From contig JAIPMN010020718.1 in assembly GCA_020650975.1 (NCBI GenBank), forward strand, positions 3,368-23,922: DNA of 20,555 nt. The letters are read 5' to 3'. Origin of the DNA: Apostichopus californicus (lineage: Eukaryota > Echinodermata > Holothuroidea > Aspidochirotida > Stichopodidae). Shown one piece after another: positions 10,601-17,514 of this stretch. The notes beneath the pieces were generated by a model. The model was not told the origin of the DNA and ran no database searches. It saw nothing but the letters and a program-made list of their open reading frames with translations. A program made the position numbers and the translations under genes. Numbering within the stretch: the stretch's first letter is position 1; every line of letters begins with the position of its first letter.

Positions 10601-12982
10601 GGCATCATTTGGAGGAGGGAGGGGAATGCGGTGACGCTTGATCAGAGTGCCTGTCGTAATACAAAGTTTTAAACACTTACTAAAGGTTTACAATAATAAT
10701 AATAATATTAGGCATTTAGCTACGCTATTCATGGTAAACCATATCACAGCGCTTACAAGTTATATATACCCCTGCTCAATGATAACCTGTCCCAGAGACA
10801 ATCCCTCCAGGCGGCATAGTTATATTATGCGCCCAATGACAAGTTACCTCACAGGTACCCATTTAACCCCTGGGTGGAGAGAGGCAAGTGAGATAAAGCA
10901 TCTTGCCCAAGGACACAACATAATGAACTAGGCAGGAATCGAACCAGCAATCCTTGGATCACGAGTCCGATGCCTTAGCCAATTGGCCACCACGCTCTTA
11001 GCCAATTGGCCACCACAATCTCAAGCATCCCAAAGAGATAAACAGTACCAGGTTGTCTGGAAGATAATTATCATTCTCTTCAAGTTCCCAATGCATCCAC
11101 AAATACTTGAGCTACTCTTGAGGTTCCTTGCTGATCACTAGGTGATTTCATATTTATTCTCCATTTTTGCCCTTATTTTTGTGGAAGAATGGAATGCCGT
11201 CTACAAAATAATTACTGACTTGTCAGTTTGTGCATAAATTTCATATTGAATGTAATTACCTTGTGGAATGCCACTGTTGTTAACTTGAGGCTCATTAACT
11301 TGGATGGAGTCATCCTCGAGGTAGAAATAAATCTTGCATTTTCTAATTCTGTATTGCTCTTCAGGCTTCTCATGTACACCTTCTTGAAAGTAGGCATCAA
11401 ACCTCAAAACCTATTCAAATCAAAGGGATGATATATATCAATAGCTTTCTCGAATTAGATTATCATTCATTAAAACAAACAGACCAAAAAAGAAGCAAAA
11501 AAATACTTTGTTCAATGGGGCTGTGGCTTAATAGCATTCATTTGCAATGGAGACTTTCTGCTAACGACAGAAATATATTTTTTGAAATATGATTACTTAT
11601 GGTAAAAAATAACTTGAGATGACAAAATGTTATTTATCAGATTTAAAACTAAATTATTACGGCAAATGTTCTGGATATGTCAAGAAAACCTGCTCACTAT
11701 TTTCGCAAATCAAAACAAAGGAACAGATTTATAAAAATTTCTTACCTGTCTATCAAATGCAACCCAAGCAGGTGCTGCATTTCCTTGTCCTTGTGGAATA
11801 TTACTGCGGTTTGGCTTTGGCTTTTGACCAAGTAATTGGGAGCCCCCGATTCCTGGTTTATGTTCTCCAACAAGCATGGACACATCATTGCAATTACCAA
11901 AATGATGCGATTTATGAAACTTCTCTTTTCCAAGCTGTTGGGAGAAATGAATTGACAAGATATGTGACAAAGTTGCATTAAACCTTCACAGGCAAATCAA
12001 ATATTTTCCTTACAGTAGGATATAGGCCTAGTGTCATTTCTGTCTAAAAATCTTTTAATGATGGCCTAGCATGTAATGGTTTTTAGCTTATAATGGTATT
12101 TGACATCATTTAAAGCCCATTATTAACTTTTGTGTAGGCCTAGTGACAGTATAAACTGTTAGGGATTTGATGATACAAAGATCATGAAGAAGCAATCTTT
12201 CATGTTATTGATTTTTCTTTTCATAGTTTGGAGAAATTAGTCATCAGAGATCAGTTTTGAGGCCTACACCATTTTAAACACATTTTATGGTGTAACAGTT
12301 TCTTGGTTTACCCACTACGTTAAATTTTGTGAAGTGTTATAGGCATTTGACCACCACTGGCACTGGTCAGTAGTATTTGCAGTTTGTATGGTAGTGTACG
12401 GTAACTTTACTTTCCCCCAAAATTCGCAAACTGCGTTATACTTATGTAGCTGCACAGATAGACACTGCAGTTGCTGTGTTCAAATTCAAATAACTTTTTC
12501 AAGCCCAAAACTAAGAAACAATAATTTAGTATTTCACACACTTCAGTCATGGCTTATTTCATCCATCCAGCGGAATTGTAGGCCTACACTCAAATTTAGC
12601 ACATGCACCAAATGTCCTTGAGTGCACTTCAAGTTCAAGCAGTTTGAGTTGCAACATTTAGAAGTATAATTATTTCTATTTCTGGCAGAATCTGGTCAAA
12701 CCATCAATGAAATCATATAGTTGTATATCTCATCCTGCCTGATTCACTGAGATTAAGACCAGAAATGAAATTGGCGGTTCGCTATTTTGTGCCCTTACGT
12801 TGCTTATCTTGTAGGCCTATAGCTATAGCGTCAATTATGAAGCCTTTACTATTCTACTGGCTATGCCAGATACAACGTTAGTCCTAGTCTCAGCGAATTT
12901 ATGGTAAGCTATAATGAAATGAAAGAAATAAAATCCATACCTTATCATTGAACGAATTTCCTGGTAAAAATGGCAGAGACAT
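1453..12982 (-). CDS. EFHC2: EFHC2 orthologue, DM10/EF-hand protein of ciliary doublet microtubules (12 spliced exons)
   Basis: The spliced product is 743 aa (human EFHC2 is about 749). Exons, 5' to 3': 12982-12941, 11934-11746, 11410-11260, 10650-10427, 9936-9577, 9162-9024, 7869-7704, 6649-6507, 5266-5070, 3852-3719, 2932-2642, 1648-1453. All junctions are GT-AG and all phases agree (2232 nt in total). The start MSLPFLPGNSFND and the next exon's LGKEKFHKSHHFGNCND match the EFHC2 N-terminus and separate it from EFHC1. DM10 domains lie at about 78-182, 229-363 and 431-532, each opening with a VLRF-like strand and closing with a D-C/A-D motif. The C-terminus has three EF-hand-like loops (569-580, 645-656, 681-692). 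None has the acidic residue at position 12, so calcium binding is doubtful. Family knowledge: EFHC1/EFHC2/Rib72 proteins sit inside the A-tubule of axonemal doublets. The role here is inferred from homology. Confidence 0.95.
1649..2641 (-). other. EFHC2 intron 11
   Basis: About 1 kb of AT-rich intron with no exon-like reading frame, repeat or RNA that I can recognise. Confidence 0.8.
2642..2932 (-). CDS. EFHC2: EFHC2 exon 11 (second EF-hand-like loop, residues 582-678)
   Basis: The acceptor is CCCCCTTCCCAG and the donor GACAA/GTGAGT (phase 2). It contains LSEHEIMTLARYYS, the loop HRDTDNSGFLDVEHV and PLPSDLLRALLD. This loop is the most canonical of the three, but has His instead of Glu at position 12. 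Reading through the donor meets TGA at once, supporting the splice. Confidence 0.92.
2933..3718 (-). other. EFHC2 intron 10
   Basis: The intron has a C-rich tract around 3256-3290 and very AT-rich sequence at 3420-3715. Nothing else is supportable. Confidence 0.75.
3719..3852 (-). CDS. EFHC2: EFHC2 exon 10 (first EF-hand-like helix-loop, residues 538-581)
   Basis: The acceptor is CTCTTTATAG and the donor TTCAG/GTATAT (phase 2). The product runs FPMANIDEITRKLAAIAVQQ, then KDVIKEFFRR and the loop NDPQSTGLIDYDQF. The loop lacks acidic residues at positions 3, 5 and 12, so it is a degenerate EF-hand. Confidence 0.9.
3853..5069 (-). other. EFHC2 intron 9
   Basis: This 1.2-kb intron holds five non-functional units of the 118-bp array and, below it, a G-rich run at 4150-4176. 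No further coding exon is seen in it. Confidence 0.85.
4150..4176 (+). repeat. G-rich run in intron 9
   Basis: Three G tracts of 5 or more bases occur within 27 nt on the plus strand (C-rich in the transcript). It is a low-complexity tract with possible quadruplex potential on the template strand. Confidence 0.6.
4433..5140 (-). repeat. Six 118-bp tandem units copied from the exon 9/intron 9 boundary
   Basis: The array is 708 bp, exactly 6 x 118. The landmark CAGATCACATG recurs at 4441, 4559, 4677, 4795, 4913 and 5031. Unit 6 (5023-5140) is the functional end of EFHC2 exon 9: 71 coding nt, the GTAAG donor and 47 nt of intron. Units 1-5 repeat all of this within intron 9 with only a few substitutions each. 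No acceptor AG stands at the unit edges, so the copies are exon tails with donors, not complete exons. Since 118 is not a multiple of three, read-through would shift frame. Confidence 0.95.
5070..5266 (-). CDS. EFHC2: EFHC2 exon 9 (second half of DM10-3, residues 472-537)
   Basis: The acceptor is TTGTCTACAG. The exon encodes IIGGKFLERERIQKPDQ, LSEYFTARDLYVGSRLSFHG and HYFILIDADEYAFLYMEKQA. It ends CTCGGA/GTAAGA, phase 0, with A rather than G at the last exon base. Its last 71 nt (residues 515-537) and the following 47 nt of intron form the sixth unit of the 118-bp tandem array. Confidence 0.95.
5267..6506 (-). other. EFHC2 intron 8
   Basis: This 1.24-kb intron carries an (AAT)n tract with a probable SINE tail at 5869-5945. 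The rest is unremarkable AT-rich sequence. Confidence 0.75.
5869..5945 (-). repeat. (AAT)n microsatellite with probable truncated SINE 3' end
   Basis: About seven and a half AAT units (5869-5891) adjoin a short segment containing GCGCTAATTATA and AAAAGCGCC. On the minus strand this reads as a GCGC-containing tail followed by a TTA run. That is the same arrangement as the 3' end of the intron 3 SINE, so a truncated copy of a related element is likely. Only the microsatellite is certain. Confidence 0.45.
6507..6649 (-). CDS. EFHC2: EFHC2 exon 8 (first half of DM10-3, residues 424-471)
   Basis: The acceptor is GCTGTATAG. The product includes NVLRFKARLD, DRRFIISYFLSDDTVAVFEP and PVRNS, the start of the third DM10 domain. 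The donor is TCAG/GTAAG (phase 1). Confidence 0.95.
6650..7703 (-). other. EFHC2 intron 7
   Basis: A 1.05-kb intron with a long G-rich tract at 6942-6967 and otherwise AT-rich sequence. No exon is seen. Confidence 0.75.
6942..6967 (+). repeat. Poly-G tract in intron 7
   Basis: The tract is 26 nt made only of G except single T and A interruptions, giving four consecutive G tracts of at least four. It can in principle form a G-quadruplex on the strand opposite the transcript. Confidence 0.65.
7704..7869 (-). CDS. EFHC2: EFHC2 exon 7 (linker between DM10-2 and DM10-3, residues 369-423)
   Basis: The acceptor TTTTCACAG completes a split Ser codon. The exon encodes DFKAVPYKADPP, the family signature PPYTGFGSEEDSLCSC, and PKPPRRDFIKFMEKD. 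The donor GACAG/GTCAGT leaves two bases (phase 2). Confidence 0.95.
7870..9023 (-). other. EFHC2 intron 6
   Basis: 1.15 kb of AT-rich intron. The direct doublet AAAACAGCAGGT near 8938-8960 is the only local repeat noticed. Confidence 0.7.
9024..9162 (-). CDS. EFHC2: EFHC2 exon 6 (end of DM10-2, residues 323-368)
   Basis: The acceptor is CATTTTAG and the donor TTT/GTAAGT (phase 1). The product contains DLMVGVTINVWGRKLILADC and DDFTKKYYSTKYG, the conserved end of the second DM10 domain. Confidence 0.94.
9163..9576 (-). other. EFHC2 intron 5
   Basis: A 414-bp intron in which nothing recognisable was seen. Confidence 0.75.
9577..9936 (-). CDS. EFHC2: EFHC2 exon 5 (most of DM10-2, residues 203-322)
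   Basis: This is the largest exon, 120 codons. The acceptor TTTCCCACAG is directly followed by ATG GCC GAA, so its first codon happens to be Met. LRPYEKVDTLKQFL and HVLRFYCFWNDTEKMFGD match the second DM10 domain. The exon ends DSLK before a GTATAT donor. Confidence 0.96.
9937..10426 (-). other. EFHC2 intron 4
   Basis: A 490-bp intron without recognisable features. The reading frame that crosses it has no family resemblance. Confidence 0.75.
10427..10650 (-). CDS. EFHC2: EFHC2 exon 4 (second half of DM10-1, residues 128-202)
   Basis: The acceptor TATTACGACAG is followed by residues TLIKRHRIPLPPPND, then FNVGSEMTLYGRTFKITGCD and QFTYNFLRKLG, closing the first DM10 domain. The donor AAAAG/GTTTGT is weaker than average but in phase. 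Confidence 0.95.
10690..11019 (-). mobile_element. tRNA-derived SINE in EFHC2 intron 3
   Basis: Read on the minus strand, the element begins with a tRNA-like head. An A box TGGCCAATTGG (10989-10979) and a perfect B box GGTTCGATTCC (10945-10935) are spaced 33 nt apart, as in pol III promoters. A body follows with CCTTGGGCAAG, CTCTCTCCACCC and GGGTACCTGTGAGGTAAC, then a tail ending in an ATT microsatellite (10691-10709). The body resembles SINE bodies common in marine invertebrates. The head is extended by a 23-bp tandem duplication (10974-11019). It lies in the same orientation as EFHC2. Confidence 0.8.
10974..11019. repeat. 23-bp tandem duplication at the SINE head
   Basis: CTTAGCCAATTGGCCACCAC occurs at 10974 and again at 10997. 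The duplicated piece contains the A box, so the element carries two A-box copies and one B box. Confidence 0.85.
11260..11410 (-). CDS. EFHC2: EFHC2 exon 3 (first half of DM10-1, residues 78-127)
   Basis: It begins VLRFDAYFQEG after a TTTGAATAG acceptor and includes QYRIRKCKIYFYLEDDSIQV and NNSGIPQ. The donor is CAAG/GTAATT, leaving one base of the next codon (phase 1). Confidence 0.95.
11411..11745 (-). other. EFHC2 intron 2
   Basis: A 335-bp AT-rich intron with nothing recognisable. Confidence 0.75.
11746..11934 (-). CDS. EFHC2: EFHC2 exon 2 (residues 15-77)
   Basis: The acceptor is TTTCTCCCAACAG and the donor is CAG/GTAAG, phase 0 on both sides. It encodes LGKEKFHKSHHFGNCND, the PGIGG and LLGQKPKP segments, and ends AWVAFDRQ. 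This is the EFHC2-type linker before the first DM10 domain. Confidence 0.95.
11935..12940 (-). other. EFHC2 intron 1 with a cluster of TAGGCCTA palindromes
   Basis: This 1.0-kb first intron has no exon-like frame. The 8-bp palindrome TAGGCCTA occurs at 12023, 12135, 12579 and 12812, with a further copy upstream of the gene at 13794. Whether this is regulatory or repeat-derived cannot be told from the sequence. Confidence 0.6.
12941..12982 (-). CDS. EFHC2: EFHC2 exon 1 (residues 1-14)
   Basis: It encodes MSLPFLPGNSFNDK, the conserved EFHC1/2 N-terminus. The ATG is at 12982-12980 and the exon ends AAG before a GTATG donor (phase 0). A stop or start further 5' was not needed, because this peptide aligns with the family's own start. 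Confidence 0.93.
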
Positions 12983-14680
12983 ATTTATTCGAAAATTGAA
13001 ACTTGAAATATGAGACTGAACGTTAGGATTTCTGAGCACTGGTCGCAGGCGAACATTCGTGCAGATATTAGACTATTATGAGTATTACTATTAGTACTTC
13101 CAGTTGCTACAGTCGTCAATTGTCGTTTGCTTGTACTGTCTGGTAACGTTACTAAGGGGTTGCTATGCAGAACAGATAAGTGACCTATAACCTTTCAGAT
13201 AAAGCTACATAGTTACATTTTTTCATACTTCCAATTTGGCCAATAGTGAGCGTAAATAATATATAAGTGTATTCCAAAAAACATTCAATAATGATATAAT
13301 ATTTATTACATAACATTGGAGCCCCTTGAATCTATTTTTATAACCCCTATATTACTTACCAGAATTCTTCTGGTCACGATGAACTGGTAACGGGATTTTC
13401 CCGTTTCGGTGTACCTCTATAGCTAGCTCTGAGTCTGAGCTCCATTAACATTAATTTTCAGAAGTCATCAAGCTAGTCAACCTTATCAAAGGAAGATATT
13501 TAGCCAATAATTTTTCGATCGCACTTTTATTAGTATCTCTACCTGGATTTTGACTGAGTGAGAGCTGGACGAGACAGACTATTTAAGGAGATGCTTATAG
13601 CTACAGCCTAACGTGTAAGTTACGTTAGGTCCTGCCACTGTTTGTAGGGCTGCTATGTTGTTGACCCTCTGATGCTGTGTAAAACTTTCATGAGCGATGC
13701 CAAAACGTGATCCTTGTCAAAGGCAAGCTTGTGACATTCAAGCATGTTTGCAGTGTAAGTCTCCTAAGAAAACACTTTAAGGAAGCTGTACGTTAGGCCT
13801 AATATTAATAATATTATTTTGCCCTAATTCGAGTAAAAGACTAGGTCGCATTAAACCGTGAACAGTTATTTTGCAAAGTGTACTGAAGAAGTCTTAGGTC
13901 TAGTCCAAAGTGACTCCAAAAGATGATATTTAAATTGCAAGCAATGTCAATATTGTCACTATCAAGTAACTCCTTTGGTGATGTTTGCTAACTTACATCT
14001 GCTAGTCTGTTTTTTGTGTACAACATATGTACCAAAGAAAGATTGTTGTATTAACAAAATGTGGTATTTTCCGTACACATTCTGCTCCTTTTAAGTAGAC
14101 TGCGTCATGATAGGTTCCACTATGGCACATAGCAATTCTGGCACCAATACAGCACCAATGTTGGTGAAGATAATACTGTCACAGGATACGAAAAATGTAG
14201 CTTTCATAACTTTTATAATTAAAGTAACGACCCAAGTTTAATAGCAATATTAATGCAAGAAACTATACCTCATATTACACACACACACAACAAATATCAG
14301 CAGAATAAGAAAAAATATACACGATGTAGCCCCCAAGACAACAGTGAGTTAATATCTGCATGGTTGGGTGGATAAAATAAACATAATTCAGGTTTTGATC
14401 TAGACATTAACTTACTTTCGGTCAGACAGAGAAGTGATGATGTAAAGCACCCCTTCTCAATAGATACAGTTTGTGTTAGATTGATTGAAACAGTATTAAC
14501 CTAGTAAATGATTTGACTGGTAGTGTGGTAGTAATACTGTCCCATTATTCAACTTGCTACTTAATTTGCTGGCTGTATCTGTATCTGCTGTATTCCAGTA
14601 AGATACTTTTATTTTTCAACTGTCTTATCATATTTTCCACCATTTTATGAAAAAAAGAAGAAAATAAGAGGCAAATACTA
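12983..14680. other. EFHC2 5' flank and intergenic sequence
   Basis: The stretch should contain the EFHC2 promoter and 5' UTR. I see a candidate X-box (13159-13173), the palindrome GTAACGTTAC (13143-13152) and a short CA run at 14277-14289. No convincing coding frame, TATA box or RNA gene was found. Confidence 0.6.
13159..13173 (-). promoter_or_regulatory. Candidate X-box (RFX site) upstream of EFHC2
   Basis: The coding-strand sequence GTTCTGCATAGCAAC lies 177 nt upstream of the EFHC2 ATG. It has a good right half-site (AGCAAC) and a partial left half (GTTCTG rather than GTTGCC), spaced as in X-boxes of ciliary genes. Known: RFX factors control many axonemal genes. The match is imperfect and the call is tentative. 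Confidence 0.25.
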
Positions 14681-15070
14681 TTATACAAATAATGAATGGT
14701 TTCCATTCGTGCAAATATTTCATGAGTTGAAAGATGGAATGTTCCATTCAACGAGGCGCAGCCGAGTTGAATGGAACAAATTACATCTTTCAACGAATGA
14801 AATATTTGCACTATTGCACGAATGGAAACCATTCAGTATTTGTTTTATACAACACCTTCAAATTTGGATATAATTGGATGTAAAATGCACTCATGCAACA
14901 GATTGTTTTGAACAGACAGGTTTCTCTGCTCTCTTACCATTGAAAAAAGTGCTATCAAAAAAGTATAACCCATGGTTCTATTTCATAGAGTGCAATAGAG
15001 CGGATTTTGCATGCAATCGACGAGCAATTGACCAATCAAATGGCCGGAATATAATTAGGTGTTGTATAAA
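14681..15070. mobile_element. Foldback (MITE-like) element
   Basis: Arms at about 14681-14752 and 14765-14850 are inverted copies of each other, joined by a short GC-rich centre GAGGCGCAGCCGAG. They share AATGGTTTCCATTCGTGCAA, GCAAATATTTCAT and GTTCCATTCAAC in inverse orientation. The right arm has a small extra insertion. Just outside the right arm, TTTATACAACACCT (14844-14857) has its exact inverse AGGTGTTGTATAAA at 15057-15070, which may mark the far end. No transposase is encoded, so it is non-autonomous. Similar GGCGCAGCC-centred foldbacks occur in many marine invertebrates (recollection, not checked). Confidence 0.7.
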
Positions 15071-15551
15071 GACTGCTAGCCAACTAAATAAGACCTATTA
15101 AGATATGAAGATCAATGAAGTATAGAATGCTATATCATGTTGGTTTCTGTTATCAATCTCTATATACTGTTACGGATGCAGCTGATACTGTTTTTATGTT
15201 TGCTTTCTATTTTCAATTCCATGTATGTCTGTTTCGGACACAGCCAACAACTACAACGAAGCAAAATGCCAGAGAGTGCTTTCAGCCATGACCAGATGCT
15301 GTGAGACCTACAAATCATCAGGATCCATTTGCTGCTCAGGCTTTTTGACGGGAAATACCAAACCGAACAAAAAGACTTGAGACTGAGTTTACTCATTAGA
15401 TTGATAAAATTAACTTTTAATTAATGATAAATAATAGTACAAGCCAACAATGTAATTAACTGAGGCATGCTCAAGGCGTAACCATTAAGTTATCGGCGTA
15501 TATATAAAATCTGGACAGACTTCGTCAATTAGGAGATGTGGAAGAAACATA

Positions 15552-16035
15552 CCAACCATGGAGGGTCATGTGACTTGCCCCCTTGTGGCCCTCAAGTCTT
15601 ATTAGTACTCCTTGAATGTGTATTCTACAACAACTAACGTTATGATCTCGTAACCACCACTTCCCCGGTGATTATATGCGAACCGTACGTTTGCCGCAAC
15701 TTTCAATTTTAAATTGCCATTTGGAGTATTTCCTTTCAAACAGAAGCTGGAATGCAATAAGGTATTCAGGACTTTACACAATACATATGCAATCTATAAG
15801 ACTCTGACAGTAAATGTTCAAATAGTAGCCAGGGTCCATGCATTTCTGTCACCAAGAAAGTATATCTCAACGTTCTTATCATCCAATTGTAAGCAATTAA
15901 TTCTCAATTTTAAAGAAAAGGCTGTTTAAAGTGGCGTTCTTTTATCTACGACTGTTATCGCTTCGAACAGACAAAGGGTTAATGAAAATATGTTAGTCGC
16001 ACCTGGTAGTAAATCACATGACCCTCCATGGTTGG
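15552..16035. mobile_element. 484-bp MITE with TA target duplication (Tc1/mariner-like ends)
   Basis: The left end CCAACCATGGAGGGTCATGT (from 15552) and the right end (to 16035) are perfect inverted repeats over 22 bp. They are flanked on both sides by TA (15550-15551 and 16036-16037). The interior has no credible transposase frame. TA flanks and short perfect inverted ends fit a non-autonomous Tc1/mariner-superfamily element, and the perfect ends suggest recent activity. Confidence 0.85.
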
Positions 16036-16150
16036 TAGGTTTTCCTACTGTGGAGCAAGCCTTCCAGATGACATGCTTTGAATATGATATCTAGGGATTG
16101 AAATCAGGCAAGCTCATGAGCTATCATATTGTGTCCTCATCACAGATCTG

Positions 16151-16699
16151 CAGACCTGTCAACCTGTTTGACCCCAAAATAGGGAGAATAACATTTTTTC
16201 AGGGCCAAAAAATAGGGAGAACAAGGGGAAAATAGGGAGGTTGGTAATTTTCAACTGAAATGATATAAATACTCCTAAATAGGTATAATCTACTGATGCA
16301 ATACAGTGAGAGAATCATCCAATCAGTGTTTCTTGTTGTAGTTTACAGCAGCTCGCTTCGCTTTCTACAGGGTTTCTTTAGTAGGTTTCCATTTGAAACA
16401 GGGAACAGTGGACTCTGGGTACTGTGACTTCATGGCTAGTATGCTAGATAGAGTCCAATCAAGCTTGAGACTTGACCGACTGTCTGTCTTGTTCTTGCGA
16501 ACTACACTGAATAGCCTTTCCTGTTCAGCGTTATTGTGGGGAATTACTAAGCATAGGACTAATTGTTGGCTATTTTCAGAAATGTCGCAAGTGATGAAAC
16601 ATTAAAAAACCGGGAGAATAGAATATGAAACCGGGAGGCCGGGAGATTTGGGTAAAATCCGGGAGTCTCCCGGTAAAACCAGGAGAGTTGACGGGTCTG
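16151..16699 (-). mobile_element. 549-bp degenerate hAT-type element
   Basis: The left end CAGACCTGTCAAC (16151) and the right end GTTGACGGGTCTG (to 16699) are inverted repeats with one mismatch. Both are directly flanked by GATCTG (16145-16150 and 16700-16705), a likely target duplication shortened or mutated from the usual 8 bp of hAT elements. Subterminal GGGAG-rich repeats occur at both ends. The interior encodes a transposase C-terminal remnant on the minus strand. Confidence 0.8.
16365..16601 (-). pseudogene. hAT transposase C-terminal (dimerisation domain) remnant
   Basis: The minus-strand frame contains LVIPHNNAEQERLFSVVRKN, then KTDSRSSLKLDWTLSSILAM and KSQYPES, ending in TAG at 16367-16365. 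The family's hAT C-terminal dimerisation region has the same layout: an IPHSNA-like motif, ER-FS, then RSSL and SILA helices. The upstream catalytic part is absent, so the element lost it by internal deletion and cannot move itself. The opposite-strand frame at 16393-16605 is its shadow. Confidence 0.8.
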
Positions 16700-16856
16700 G
16701 ATCTGTATTACCTTAGATATGGAGATCAACTATCAAAGAAACAAAACATGACTTAAACCTACAAGGGATTAAATGGAGATGATGGGATCTTCAAGGAACA
16801 GTATGGAATATATTTTTCTCTTTAATGTAATTGTTAAATTGTCTGCCATTGGAATA

Positions 16857-17031
16857 ACTCCTTATTAAAAGGAAAGATTAGAGCCTTGTTATTTAACTAA
16901 TTAAAGGAAAGATAAAGGGTATGTTATTTAACTCATTAAAGGAAAGATTAAGGGCATGTTATTAATAACTCATTAAAAGAAAGATAAAGGGAATGTTATT
17001 CAACTAATTCAAGAAAAGATAAAGGGTAATG
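16857..17031 (+). repeat. Minisatellite, about five 35-bp units
   Basis: Units of the form AACTMATTAAAGGAAAGATA followed by AAGGGTATGTTATTT begin near 16857, 16895, 16930, 16967 and 17002. Units are 35-37 bp with scattered substitutions. Confidence 0.85.
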
Positions 17032-17214
17032 TTTAAGTCGGAAGATTTCTGCTTTCGGCCAGGACCAGTGACCAGGACGAAAATATTTCTTGGAATTATT
17101 GATTTTCTGTTGGATACAATTTCTCTTTGTAATTTTGTTGTGGGTTTGATATTATCATTCTCTCGCATACGTAGAGTTGCTTCACATATCTACTGTACCT
17201 TATTATACAAAATT

Positions 17215-17265
17215 ACATGTGACATCACATGTGCCATCACATGTGACATCACCTGTGACATCACA
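17215..17265 (+). repeat. 12-bp tandem repeat ACATGTGACATC x 4
   Basis: Four successive 12-bp units with single substitutions (ACATGTGCCATC, ACCTGTGACATC) are followed by ACA. A lone unit plus a similar flank (CCAAAAACAAAACCTTGATC) recurs near 17426-17465, so the block is part of a larger diverged duplication. Confidence 0.85.
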
Positions 17266-17514
17266 GTCCAAAACCTTGATCACCTTGATCACATATCTAG
17301 ATCTATTTACAATTTTGACAAGCCATACAGTAGCTTTGTAACATCCATGTTCATTAGAACAAATGGATTGTCCACTACTCCACTCCACATACCTACTTTT
17401 ATATATAGTATATAATATTGACTGGTCACATGTGACATCTCGATCCAAAAACAAAACCTTGATCGCCCGAACATATTTCAAATAAAATTCACCAGCCACA
17501 CCTGATTCGGCCCT

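Noticed and set aside
10925..10998. A functional tRNA gene on the minus strand
   Set aside because: A and B boxes are present, but the cloverleaf stems do not pair convincingly and the sequence continues into a SINE body and tail.
14557..15101. Small frames within the foldback element
   Set aside because: They translate the inverted arms and have no transposase or other motif.
16393..16605. Plus-strand coding frame of 70 residues
   Set aside because: It is the opposite-strand shadow of the hAT transposase remnant.
17029..17415. Plus-strand coding frame of 128 residues
   Set aside because: Its middle is the translated 12-bp repeat (TCDIT-type residues) and it shows no family resemblance.
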